64,000 nucleotides of DNA from Tubiluchus corallicola (lineage: Eukaryota > Priapulida > Priapulimorpha > Priapulimorphida > Tubiluchidae): NCBI GenBank assembly GCA_030141605.1, contig JAQGDQ010002389.1:62001-126000 (forward strand), in the 5' to 3' direction. A program made the position numbers and the translations under genes. Positions 9,009 to 18,085 of the stretch are shown here, piece after piece (positions within the stretch are counted from its first letter, which is position 1; each line of letters starts with the position of its first letter). Under the pieces are notes generated by a model. That model was given only the letters and a program-made list of their open reading frames with translations, was not told the DNA's origin and did not search any database.

Positions 9009-9941
9009 CTACCCTACAAAAGGCTCAAGTTTTTCTCCCTTTTCAATACAATAGCCCCGTAAAAAATCTGTGGCGCCAACAGAGCCCTTTCCCGCACGCT
9101 GAATTTTCTCTATCCGCAAAGATCCCTCCCCACAAGCAATAATCAGAGGGTCTGTCTCTAAAACAACTGAAGGCTCACCCGCCGGAAACGGAAGATAAGT
9201 CACCTCTAAAAGCTTAATTCGAACATTATTATGATAAAAGAAAGCACTCGGCCAAGGCGTAAATGCACGTACCATTCTTTCAATGTGCTCTGCGGAAAAA
9301 GACCAGTCAATATGGCCATAATCTCTCTTTAGCTTAGGCGCTAAAGTCGCTAGGGACGATTCTTGCTTACACGCTATTAATTTCCCCGCCTGCAGCTGCT
9401 CAAGAGCAACTTTAATCTGCTCCGCACCTAGAAAAGATAGCATATCATGAAGTTCACCTGCCGTTATATCTCCCTTTAAAGAACAGTCTTTCTGAAGCAA
9501 AATATCTCCCGTATCCACACCCTGATCCATCTGCATAATCGTAACACCACTACGATTATCCCCCGCAAGTATCGTTTGCTGAATCGGAGACGCTCCCCGC
9601 CAACGCGGCAATAAAGACGCATGAATATTAAAACAGCCTTCTTTAGGAATTTCTAAAATAGGCTGCGGCAAAATTAAACCATAAGAAACAATAATGGCAA
9701 TATCAGGCTGAAGCGCTTTTAAAAATTCCTCTTCTTCCTTCTTTCTTAAAGAAACTGGATAATGAACCGGTAAATTCAACCGCTCCGCAGCTTCATGAAC
9801 AGCACACTTCCGTACCTTCATTCCTCGAGAAGACGGACGAGGCGGCTGGCAATAAACCTGAACAATTGAATAGCCCGCATCATGAAGAGCATAAAGAGAA
9901 GGTACTGAAAAATCAGCGCTTCCCATAAAAACAACACGCAT
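9009..9941 (-). CDS. fmt: Methionyl-tRNA formyltransferase
   Basis: 310 residues, the usual length. It formylates initiator Met-tRNA using 10-formyl-THF. The N-terminal formyltransferase domain carries VVFMGSADFSVPSL at the start and the catalytic stretch NIHASLLPRWRGASPIQ near 105-121 (Asn, His and a later Asp form the active site). The C-terminal domain starts near 205 (HIDWSFSAEHIERMVRAFTPWP) and binds tRNA. It lies 19 bp downstream of def, the classic def-fmt order. The formate-THF ligase at 18.1 kb could supply its formyl donor. Confidence 0.97.
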   Translation of the reverse strand: MRVVFMGSADFSVPSLYALHDAGYSIVQVYCQPPRPSSRGMKVRKCAVHEAAERLNLPVHYPVSLRKKEEEEFLKALQPDIAIIVSYGLILPQPILEIPKEGCFNIHASLLPRWRGASPIQQTILAGDNRSGVTIMQMDQGVDTGDILLQKDCSLKGDITAGELHDMLSFLGAEQIKVALEQLQAGKLIACKQESSLATLAPKLKRDYGHIDWSFSAEHIERMVRAFTPWPSAFFYHNNVRIKLLEVTYLPFPAGEPSVVLETDPLIIACGEGSLRIEKIQRAGKGSVGATDFLRGYCIEKGEKLEPFVG

Positions 9942-9960
9942 AAAATCCCCTTTCTATTTC

Positions 9961-10494
9961 TCACTCTCTAAATTGTTTTCGCGCTTCCTTCTGAGCCTTC
10001 CGGAAAATCAACTGGCGCCGAATAGGCGAAAGATAATCCGGAAATAAAATCCCATCTAAATGATCAATTTCATGCTGAACACAAATAGAAAGTAAATCAT
10101 GCGCTTCTAAAATCTGTTCTTGATTGTGAGAATCAATATAAGAAACCTTCACCCAAGATGGTCTCTCTATTTCCCAATTCTGACCAGGAACAGATAAACA
10201 ACCTTCTTCATAAACCTGGCGCTCTGAAGAAGACTCAATAATTTTCGGGTTTACCATCCGTAATGGAGGCAAAAGAACAGTCTTTTCCTCATCCTCATAA
10301 ATCTGAAGATCAATAACAATAATCCTTTTTAAAACACCAACCTGAGGCGCTGCCAAACCAATGCCAGGAGCCGCATACACAGTCTCTAACATATCATTCA
10401 TTAAAGAACGAATCTCACCATCAACAAACGAAACAGAAAGCGACTTATTCCGCAAAAGAGGATGAGGAATTTTTAAAATCTTTAAAATTGCCAT
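9961..10494 (-). CDS. def: Peptide deformylase
   Basis: 177 residues. It removes the N-formyl group from nascent proteins. All three family motifs are visible: GIGLAAPQVG (near 45), EEGCLSVPG (near 95, the metal-ligand Cys) and QHEIDHLDG (near 136, two His ligands and the catalytic Glu). The start sits where the family starts (AILKILKIPHPLLR). It is first in the def-fmt pair. In the 70-bp gap behind it only a low-GC spacer follows the DUF4139 gene. Confidence 0.97.
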   Translation of the reverse strand: MAILKILKIPHPLLRNKSLSVSFVDGEIRSLMNDMLETVYAAPGIGLAAPQVGVLKRIIVIDLQIYEDEEKTVLLPPLRMVNPKIIESSSERQVYEEGCLSVPGQNWEIERPSWVKVSYIDSHNQEQILEAHDLLSICVQHEIDHLDGILFPDYLSPIRRQLIFRKAQKEARKQFRE

Positions 10495-10565
10495 ACAAAT
10501 CTAAACCTCAAAAATTTATCTTCATAAAATTCCCTCATTTTCCTGGGTTTTTGCTACCAAAAAAC

Positions 10566-11978
10566 TTAGCGACCCCTTTCCGAAGGAATGTCAATATCTG
10601 CTTGCCAGCGCAAAATTATCTCCTCCTGCGCCGGTAAAGGAAGAGTCCAAGATATACGTGTGTTTTCTTTCTGCTCATTAAGAGAGAAATTACTCTTTGT
10701 AACCTGAATGTTACCAGGAGCAAAAATCTGAAAATCAACATCAATAGCATATCTTAAATAGCTTTTAATAACAGTTTCATATGTAATCGCATATCGACCT
10801 TTACCAAATTGCTCTTCCGCCTTACGATAATGTTTTGCTTTCACAGAATAAAGATCACCAATATCAAGCGTCAAGTCTCCCTGAGACGGAATATCCTTTG
10901 TAGGCCACGAGCCCGTAAACTGTAAGTCTCCCGTAGAATCAAACTCAAACATGCGAAAGACTCCTTTGGGGAATAACATATCCGTAGTATTGGTCAATTT
11001 AATCTGGCGCCTAACTTTTGATTCAATGCCATCAGCCATTAATCCTCTGCGTAAATAAAGACGATGATCCGTATGATAGCGTTTTTCAACATCAAATGTC
11101 TGCTGTTCAAAAAGAGGGAAATATCCCTGTTCTCCTCGTCTTAAAAACAACCCTTCCGGCATTTTGTAAATATAACTATCTCCAATCTCATGAGACGATG
11201 GCATACGACTGCTTTCAAAACTTGCCGATGCCATCACAGCATCACCTCCTTTTAAAAGGCGTGGCATAGGAGGCTGATTCACCGTCAAAGGAACATTCCC
11301 CGTCATTAAGTAAGCCGCCTGTGCCTTAAAATCCACAGCTGTTCTGTTTTGCGCCAAGATCATTCCTTGAACTTTTATAGATTTCTGATCCTCATTCAAA
11401 ATTCCACTGTAATCCGATCGCCAGGATATATTGCGCGTAATATAGGAAATATCAAGAGCTACTTCCTTCTCCTCATCCGAAACAAGAACAATATCCAACA
11501 TCTGTTTAGATAATAGCTCCTCCGGCTCTAAATTCAAAACAACTTTCTGCCCCTCCAAAGAAAAAGAAATTCCTCCAGAAGTCGGAAAAATCTCAATTCC
11601 TCTGCCAGTATCGTGCTCTGAGCTCGCAAAGGTGATAAACCTTTTCACCGGAGAAACAATCTTCAGCAAATCCTTCCAGGAACGCTCTTCCGTCAACACA
11701 ACAGAGTAACGCTTTATCGTAAAATCTGACGAAGGCATAATAAAAATTGTTTCCGCAATCGTATCTGAAGAAATATCCCCCAACAGAATATGATTCTCTC
11801 CCTTACCTAAAGAATAATAGCGCCGATCCTTTACAAGAGCATAATTATTACCATACAAGGTCAATACAGATGTCGCCCTTTCTTCTCCCGCCCAAGAGAC
11901 AGACTCAATAGCAGAGCCCATCAAAAACAAAAACACAGCAAGTATATAATAAATATAATAATGTCGGAAATAGACCAT
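10566..11978 (-). CDS. DUF4139 domain-containing exported protein
   Basis: 470 residues. A hydrophobic signal sequence (~residues 8-22) is followed by a likely cleavage site after VSWA (residue 30). The rest is beta-rich, with a C-terminal DUF4139-like region: ISWRSDYSGIL, then VDFKAQAAYLMTGNV and KLTNTTDMLFPKGVFRMFE. The function of this family in bacteria is unknown to me. The protein is probably periplasmic or surface-exposed. It lies 104 bp downstream of lptD on the same strand, but that spacing gives no strong link to LPS export. Confidence 0.7.
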   Translation of the reverse strand: MVYFRHYYIYYILAVFLFLMGSAIESVSWAGEERATSVLTLYGNNYALVKDRRYYSLGKGENHILLGDISSDTIAETIFIMPSSDFTIKRYSVVLTEERSWKDLLKIVSPVKRFITFASSEHDTGRGIEIFPTSGGISFSLEGQKVVLNLEPEELLSKQMLDIVLVSDEEKEVALDISYITRNISWRSDYSGILNEDQKSIKVQGMILAQNRTAVDFKAQAAYLMTGNVPLTVNQPPMPRLLKGGDAVMASASFESSRMPSSHEIGDSYIYKMPEGLFLRRGEQGYFPLFEQQTFDVEKRYHTDHRLYLRRGLMADGIESKVRRQIKLTNTTDMLFPKGVFRMFEFDSTGDLQFTGSWPTKDIPSQGDLTLDIGDLYSVKAKHYRKAEEQFGKGRYAITYETVIKSYLRYAIDVDFQIFAPGNIQVTKSNFSLNEQKENTRISWTLPLPAQEEIILRWQADIDIPSERGR

Positions 11979-12082
11979 CTTTCTGCCCTTTTATCAATTA
12001 ATATCAAAAATATATTCCTTAGTTACCCTGAAAAATCCTTATCACGACTTTACATGAAAATAAAAAAATTATCATCTATAAA

Positions 12083-14281
12083 TCAATCAACGGTCGTGTC
12101 ATACGGCGTAAACTCAAAGGCTCCTATTGTCTTAAAAGTTACTTGAACCATAAAAGATATATTCGGTTTAACATCATCACTATCGCTATATAGCGTACGC
12201 CTAAAGACACCCTCTATCCCAAGACATTCATTCTCCCAAAGTGTTGAAATGGAAACCTTCCTTAACCCTTTATCATCACCAAAATCATAGGTTGTGTTCA
12301 ATGATAAATTCAAATTTGGTGTTAGGCTTAAAGAAACGCCAGTCTCAATTTCTTCACGCTTCTTTAATTGAATCGTCCTATCATCCGTATAATAAGAATA
12401 AGTCGAATGCACAATAAAAGAAGGGTGAATTTTCCATCGCGCCGTAATCTCATTCTTCTGTGAGGAAAAATCATCACTGTCAAAACGCCCTAGCCAACTT
12501 ATATCCAAATAAGATACAGGCTCAATATAAACTCGAGTAACAACATCTGAAACCTCTGACGAAAGACCCGACGAAGGTGAAAATAACGGATGCGGATCCG
12601 GCGTGTAACTCTGACCGATAAAAAAACTAAGCTGCTGGTTTTCCAGATTACGAACTTTCCAATTAACACCATAGTTAAAACGAAAGCCATCCTCCATACG
12701 ATCAAAGCCATTAAAACGGTTGTAGCTAAAAAGATTAGAATCCGTTAACTCGATCGCTATACTATCCTCATTAGGAAGAGAAGAATAATTGCTTTCTGAA
12801 ATTTTTGGCGCAAGAAATGTCTGGACAACAGGTTCTACAAGATGCGTAACACCCGAAGATTGGCGATATAGCGGATAACGCCACTCCATCATTATCTGAG
12901 ATAAAGCACGTCCTGTGGACGTCTCTTCAGAAATATGCCAGGCAACCGTATCTAAGCGAGCTTGCAAATCAATACGTCCTACCGAGCTTATCATAGAATG
13001 TCCCAATCCGAAACTCCCTGTTACACGCTGAAGATCAACAGCTCCTAAATCTTCTCGCTCAAGATGTAAAACAGACATATCTGTAAAACTATACGCTTCC
13101 TTGTTCTCATCAGAAGAAGAAGAACGATAAGAAAATTTGCCTCGAGGAAGAATATGAGCCGTTTGACCCTGATCATACCTATCCCTCAATACTTGAAAAT
13201 AATAGCTGTCAAGCTGAAACCAGCTCTGCTCCCCTAACCTTTCCAGCTGAAAATAAGAAGGTAAAAATCCCAGATCTTTGTGGGGCATATGAATTTCATA
13301 AAAACTGAGATAACGATTATGAACAGCCTGCTCTCCCCCCATCTCAAAACGCCATTCATCATTTATAGTATGATCCAGCTGGAAATTAATATTCCAAAGC
13401 TCTCTCTCAGGATTAGCATTGTTGACAATTTCCGAACTACTTCGAACACGCGTATAACTGCCCTCAAAATAACTCCCTCCCCCGTACCAGTTCTGACGAT
13501 GTGTCAGCCCTAGCCATGGACCCGCGTTTTCATACCATCCTGGAGTTAAAGTCACATCACTATGATCTCCCGTAACAATATAAAAAGGCTGAAGATAATG
13601 CTGCCCTAAATCTCCTGTAAATCCAATCTGCGGTACTAAAAACCCTGTCTTTCGATCCACTGTCGGATCCGGATAAGAAATCCATGGAACCCACATGACT
13701 GGAACATCCTTAATCTTAAGATAAACATTATAGGTATCAATGAGTTGTTTCTCTTCGTTATGACGCATCTTTGTCGCCCGAAGATACCATAAAGGCAACT
13801 CCCCTTCACCCTCGTCACAAACACGGCAAGGCGTATAGGCAATATTTTCATACTCACTTATTCCTTCTGCATAACGAACACCTGAAAGAGCCGTAATACG
13901 AGAAAAATCTTCCTGAATAATACGAACATGATCAATAAGCATCTCTTGAAAAGAATTCAGCAGCACAATATGATCAGCAAGAATCGTCTCTTTTCCAGGA
14001 TGAATAAGAATAATATTTCCCTCAGCCGTCAATTGATCTTCAAACTGAAGATATTCAATAGAATCAGCCTTCAATACATAAAAATCATAATAAAAAATAA
14101 CATTCCCACTCGCTTGTAAAATGCCTTTCTCATGATCATAGCTAGAATTATCTGCCTGAAAACGAACACTTCTTTCTTTTAAAGAAAAAGCTTCATCCTC
14201 TTTAGCATTCCCAGTAGGAATAAAAGAAAACACTATAAAATAAAATACAAGTACAAAAAGCTTTTTGCAAGTCCTGCACAT
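12083..14281 (-). CDS. lptD: LPS-assembly outer membrane protein LptD
   Basis: 732 residues. It inserts LPS into the outer leaflet with LptE. A signal peptide ends near residue 26 (PTGNA). The OstA/LptA-like beta-jellyroll lies at ~35-150 (ASGNVIFYYDFYVLKADSIE...TAEGNIILIHPGKETILADH), then a Cys-x-x-Cys element (YTPCRVCDEGEGELPLWYLR). The large C-terminal beta-barrel begins with VPVMWVPWISYPDPTVDRK and GFLVPQIGF, the hallmark LptD stretches. It lies 4 bp downstream of lptG, as in many alphaproteobacteria, but surA, pdxA and rsmA do not follow here; a DUF4139 gene does. Confidence 0.95.
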   Translation of the reverse strand: MCRTCKKLFVLVFYFIVFSFIPTGNAKEDEAFSLKERSVRFQADNSSYDHEKGILQASGNVIFYYDFYVLKADSIEYLQFEDQLTAEGNIILIHPGKETILADHIVLLNSFQEMLIDHVRIIQEDFSRITALSGVRYAEGISEYENIAYTPCRVCDEGEGELPLWYLRATKMRHNEEKQLIDTYNVYLKIKDVPVMWVPWISYPDPTVDRKTGFLVPQIGFTGDLGQHYLQPFYIVTGDHSDVTLTPGWYENAGPWLGLTHRQNWYGGGSYFEGSYTRVRSSSEIVNNANPERELWNINFQLDHTINDEWRFEMGGEQAVHNRYLSFYEIHMPHKDLGFLPSYFQLERLGEQSWFQLDSYYFQVLRDRYDQGQTAHILPRGKFSYRSSSSDENKEAYSFTDMSVLHLEREDLGAVDLQRVTGSFGLGHSMISSVGRIDLQARLDTVAWHISEETSTGRALSQIMMEWRYPLYRQSSGVTHLVEPVVQTFLAPKISESNYSSLPNEDSIAIELTDSNLFSYNRFNGFDRMEDGFRFNYGVNWKVRNLENQQLSFFIGQSYTPDPHPLFSPSSGLSSEVSDVVTRVYIEPVSYLDISWLGRFDSDDFSSQKNEITARWKIHPSFIVHSTYSYYTDDRTIQLKKREEIETGVSLSLTPNLNLSLNTTYDFGDDKGLRKVSISTLWENECLGIEGVFRRTLYSDSDDVKPNISFMVQVTFKTIGAFEFTPYDTTVD

Positions 14282-14285
14282 TTAA

Positions 14286-15386
14286 TTATCCGTCCTCCAA
14301 ATGCAGCAATACGCTGAGCCCCAACATTAATACAGCTATAAGCGGTAGCCATACAGCCATCACAACAGGTAACGCATTCGCAATCCCCATCGCAAAAACA
14401 ATATCGGAAAACAAATAAAAAATAAAGCCCGCTCCAATCCCCAAGACAACAATCAAAGCCCCTTTCCCTCGACGAGCCTGTCGCAATGAAAAGCAGGCGC
14501 TTAAAATAGACATGGTCATAAAAGACAATGGTGTACTTAATATATGATGCCAGTAAAGTTGATAACGCGTAATTGAAAAACCTGAATCTTGAAATTCTTG
14601 GATAAAATTTCCTAATGCAAAAAACGACATCCCTTCCGGATTCGAAAAACTTCCTGTAATATGCTCCTTTGTTAACATTGTCTCTATAACCATTTGATCC
14701 CGCTTCTCAGAAAGTTCTCCAGGGCGAAAAATATCAATGTTTACAAGAGTCCATTGGCCCTCTTGAAGCTCGGCCTTCTCTGCCTGTAAGCGTTTTATAA
14801 AAACATCGTCGGAATCATGAAAGAAAAAAGCAGCGGTCTCTAAATAAGGATAAAAAGGCCCATCCATTAAATCATCCGCATGAATCAAAATAGATTCAGA
14901 ATCCGTCTTCTGCTGAAGCCATACGCCATTTTTTGAAAAAGTTATAGGTCTATTAGAATGCGCTATTAACCGCGCCTCTTTATATGTAAAACGCTCATAA
15001 AAAAAAGCCGACAGCGGATTGAAAATATAAATATAAAAAACACCAAGGCAAAAAGTCGTAAAAATAATCGGAAAACTAAACTGCCATACTGACATGCCAC
15101 AAGCACGCATGATATTTAATTCAGAAGAAACCGTCAAACGACGGAAAACAAACATCGAAGAAAAAAATACCAAAAACGGAAAAACCTTATTCAGTAAAGA
15201 AGGAAGCTTTAATAAAGAAAGCTGCAATAAATTTATAAAATGAATATGCTCATAAGAAGAAGAACGCCTGATTAACTCAATCGTGTCAAAAAGCAATATC
15301 AAACTCCCAAAAATCATGAGAATAATCAGAAAAGATTGAATAAATCGCCAACTCATATAAAAAAATAAATGGACAGAAAAACGCAC
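14286..15386 (-). CDS. lptG: LPS export ABC transporter permease LptG
   Basis: 366-residue YjgP/YjgQ family inner-membrane protein. There are three membrane helices in the first ~120 residues (YMSWRFIQSFLIILMIFGSL; LPSLLNKVFPFLVFFSSMF; FPIIFTTFCLGVFYIYIF), a periplasmic beta-jellyroll (~130-260) and three C-terminal helices. SSELNIMRACGMSVWQ is the coupling region to LptB. LptG rather than LptF is chosen because lptD follows after 4 bp. LptF, normally just upstream, is missing here; gcrA occupies that place, so lptF must lie elsewhere. Confidence 0.88.
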   Translation of the reverse strand: MRFSVHLFFYMSWRFIQSFLIILMIFGSLILLFDTIELIRRSSSYEHIHFINLLQLSLLKLPSLLNKVFPFLVFFSSMFVFRRLTVSSELNIMRACGMSVWQFSFPIIFTTFCLGVFYIYIFNPLSAFFYERFTYKEARLIAHSNRPITFSKNGVWLQQKTDSESILIHADDLMDGPFYPYLETAAFFFHDSDDVFIKRLQAEKAELQEGQWTLVNIDIFRPGELSEKRDQMVIETMLTKEHITGSFSNPEGMSFFALGNFIQEFQDSGFSITRYQLYWHHILSTPLSFMTMSILSACFSLRQARRGKGALIVVLGIGAGFIFYLFSDIVFAMGIANALPVVMAVWLPLIAVLMLGLSVLLHLEDG

Positions 15387-15481
15387 AGCAACCTTCTTTC
15401 AATTATTTTAAAATACTGACGAAAATAAAAACTGTTATCCCCATAAATGAGCTGTAAAATTAAAATATATCCAAACTATAG

Positions 15482-15907
15482 TTATTTAAGAGATTTCAAC
15501 TTTCGTTTCTCTTTCTTTTGAGAGTCATTAAAACTTTTAACATAAGCTTCTTGGCAATGCTCAAGACAATACGGTTTGGATAATATACGCTCTTTCCCAC
15601 AAAAATAAAAATTCTTTGTCTGAGGATCACCAAAAGGCCACTTACACATATTATGCTTTAAAGTCTCTAATGTAATTTTCTCTGGCTTCTTTTTCTTGGC
15701 TTTTTGGGGAGTCGGCATTTTTTTCTTTTTTTCAACTGCCGCTTTCTTAATCGGAGATTGACGCTGCGGTAACCCTATACGATGTGCCTTTCCAATAACA
15801 GCATTCTTTGTTATATCCAAATGCTTACCGATTTCGCTTGTTGAAAGCCCTTTTAACCAATATTTCTTTAAAAGTTCCACTTTTTCATCTGTCCATTGCG
15901 AAACCAT
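15482..15907 (-). CDS. gcrA: GcrA cell cycle regulator
   Basis: 141 residues. The N-terminal DNA-binding part is WTDEKVELLKKYWLKGLSTS with KNAVIGKAHRIGLPQR. A Lys-rich linker (~52-85) follows, then a Cys/His C-terminal region (NMCKWPFGDP..FYFCGKE and PYCLEH) that contacts the sigma-70 holoenzyme in known GcrA proteins. GcrA acts with CcrM methylation of GANTC sites and is practically restricted to Alphaproteobacteria, so it is the best lineage marker in the window. It is shorter than the ~170-residue Caulobacter protein. It sits between lptG and lysK on the same strand, with ~100-bp spacers on each side. Confidence 0.95.
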   Translation of the reverse strand: MVSQWTDEKVELLKKYWLKGLSTSEIGKHLDITKNAVIGKAHRIGLPQRQSPIKKAAVEKKKKMPTPQKAKKKKPEKITLETLKHNMCKWPFGDPQTKNFYFCGKERILSKPYCLEHCQEAYVKSFNDSQKKEKRKLKSLK

Positions 15908-16014
15908 AACCTATACTTCTCCTTAAAAATCTATTGATAACTCTTATTGCCTTGCCGCACTATAAATAACTATTTTATACTACAGAAAAACAATTGAAAC
16001 TATTATTATAATCC

Positions 16015-17580
16015 CTAGCGCTCAAGAGCCTCATCAATTAGCGCGCATGTTTCCTCAATACCATAAAGAGCAATAAAAGATCCCATTCTTGGTCCTTGAG
16101 GCTGCCCCAAAAGCGTTTCATACAAACATTGAAACCATTCCTTTAATGAAGAAAAATCATGCGCCTTTCCAATAGCATAAAGCTCCTTTTGAATTCCTTC
16201 CGCGGAAACATCCGCCAAAAGTCGCAAAGAATCTCGTAAATGCTCTAGGGCTTTTCGCTCTTTCTCAGAAGGAACCTTATAGGAAATTGTCGGCTTGATA
16301 AAATCTCTGTAATAGTTAATTGCATGTTCGACTAAAGACGAAAGGATCGGCGCACTATCCGGCTTGAGTGAAGGAGCATAACGACTGATAAAGTGCCAGA
16401 GAATAGCCGGATCTTCCGTGTGGCACGCTCCTGCAAGATTAAGAATCATGTTAAAACTAAGTTTATTCTCATACGGTGGAGGAGATGCATTATAAATATG
16501 CCATACAGGATTGCTAAGACGTGCTTTTTTGTCCTGAGTTCCATAGGCTGATAAGTGAGACTGCCACTCATCAACGCAACGAGGAATAACATCAAAAAAC
16601 AAACGTTTTGCCGTCTTGGGTTTCTGATACATAAATAACGAAAGGCTTTCCTGAGGTGCATAACGCAACCATTCCTCCATCGCTAAACCATTTCCTTTGG
16701 ACTTGGAAATCTTTTCTCCATTCTCATCAAGAAATAATTCATAAACCATGTTAACCGGAGGGATCTTACCTAAAATCCTGCAAATTTTACTAGAAAGCTT
16801 AACAGAATCAATTAAATCCTTCCCTGACATTTCATAATCCACACCTAAAGCCGCCCAACGCATCGCCCAGTCAACTTTCCATTGTAATTTGCAATGCCCA
16901 CCTGTTACAGGAACTTCTGTTTTAACGCCTTCTGAATCTTCGTAAACAATCGTTCCCGCTTTTACATCCGTCTCTAAAATTGGAACTTGCAAAACAATAC
17001 CACTCTTCGGGCAAATCGGTAAAAAAGGACTGTATGTCGCCTGACGCTCCGCTCCTAAAGTCGGAAGCATCGTCTTTAAAATTTTATCATAATGAATAAG
17101 AACAGAATGTAACATATCATCAAAAACACCCGTCTTATAACATTCTGTCGCACTCATGAATTCATAACGAAAACCAAACCTGTCTAAAAACTCCTTTAAA
17201 CGTGCGTTATTATGATGCCCAAAACTTTCATATTGATCAAACGGATCTGGAATCTGCGTCAAAGGCTTCCCTAAATTCTGCTCTAAAACCTCTTTATTAG
17301 GAATATTATCAGGAACTTTACGCAAACCATCCATATCATCTGAAAAAGCAAATAGCCGTGTCGGAATATCATACAATATTTCAAAGGCATGGCGAATCAT
17401 GCTTGTTCGAAGCACTTCTCCAAAAGTACCAATATGTGGCAAACCAGAAGGACCATACCCCGTCTCAAAAAGAACGTATCCCTTCTTTGGAACAGTGTGA
17501 TGAATATGGTTAAAAAGAGCACGTGCCTCTATAAATGGCCATACGGAAGCTTTTTCAGCTATCTTCTGAAAATCTGTCAT
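16015..17580 (-). CDS. lysK: Class I lysyl-tRNA synthetase
   Basis: 521 residues from the chosen start. It charges tRNA-Lys using a class I Rossmann catalytic core, the form found in archaea, spirochaetes and many alphaproteobacteria. The HIGH motif appears as GLPHIGTFGE (~44-53) and KMSKS as KISKSKG (~288). The reading frame is open for 32 more codons upstream, but the ATG at 17580 is preferred. Its protein begins MTDFQKIAEKASVWPFIEAR as in the family, and AGAGAGAAAA precedes it. No class II lysS is in the window. The 187 bp to the next gene hold nothing clear. Confidence 0.96.
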   Translation of the reverse strand: MTDFQKIAEKASVWPFIEARALFNHIHHTVPKKGYVLFETGYGPSGLPHIGTFGEVLRTSMIRHAFEILYDIPTRLFAFSDDMDGLRKVPDNIPNKEVLEQNLGKPLTQIPDPFDQYESFGHHNNARLKEFLDRFGFRYEFMSATECYKTGVFDDMLHSVLIHYDKILKTMLPTLGAERQATYSPFLPICPKSGIVLQVPILETDVKAGTIVYEDSEGVKTEVPVTGGHCKLQWKVDWAMRWAALGVDYEMSGKDLIDSVKLSSKICRILGKIPPVNMVYELFLDENGEKISKSKGNGLAMEEWLRYAPQESLSLFMYQKPKTAKRLFFDVIPRCVDEWQSHLSAYGTQDKKARLSNPVWHIYNASPPPYENKLSFNMILNLAGACHTEDPAILWHFISRYAPSLKPDSAPILSSLVEHAINYYRDFIKPTISYKVPSEKERKALEHLRDSLRLLADVSAEGIQKELYAIGKAHDFSSLKEWFQCLYETLLGQPQGPRMGSFIALYGIEETCALIDEALER

Positions 17581-17767
17581 TTTTCTCTCTGTATCAATAG
17601 TATGTCGACCATACTCAAAATAATGAAATAAAATTCCTATATTCACGCATAAAACACGTTTATAGCAAATTGCCATTCAACAAAAGGAATGAGCAATAAT
17701 ACTCCTCATTTACAAATATATCAACCGCATTCAATAATAATTTCAGAAATACTCTCCGGAAATTCTA

Positions 17768-18070
17768 TCACTTATGACCCGAAAAAGATATTTCTGAAGA
17801 ACACGACCCTCTGTAATAGCGCAAGACAAAACAACGTAACGCACTTGAAAGATTTCCCTTCCGATTACAGTCTACAAAGGTAATCAGATCGTTTAAAGAA
17901 AGGTCATGCCTTCGAGCAATAAAGCGTAAACCTTCCCAAAAAAGAACCTCCAAAGAGATGCTCGTAGCATGGCCAGAAATTTTTACAGAATATTTGCGAA
18001 TTAAATGATCATCACTCTCTGTTCCGTAAAGGAATTTTTTTAAAATAATAGCCTCTGTCTCTATCATCAC
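17768..18070 (-). CDS. Ribbon-helix-helix (RHH_4-type) domain protein
   Basis: About 100 residues. Its core SVKISGHATSISLEVLFWEG, then LRFIARRHDLSLNDLITFVD and LSSALRCFVLRYY, matches the RHH_4 family of small alphaproteobacterial proteins with an arc-repressor-like fold. A DNA-binding or regulatory role is assumed from the fold only. The start is either the GTG at 18070 or the ATG one codon in. It follows the formate-THF ligase gene by 15 bp on the same strand and is probably co-transcribed. Confidence 0.78.
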   Translation of the reverse strand: MMIETEAIILKKFLYGTESDDHLIRKYSVKISGHATSISLEVLFWEGLRFIARRHDLSLNDLITFVDCNRKGNLSSALRCFVLRYYRGSCSSEISFSGHK

Positions 18071-18085
18071 ATTTAATAAAAACCC

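Noticed and set aside
17690-17715. Short inverted AATGAG/CTCATT pair after the RHH gene, as a terminator
   Set aside because: Six base pairs with a long loop and no convincing T-run on the minus strand.
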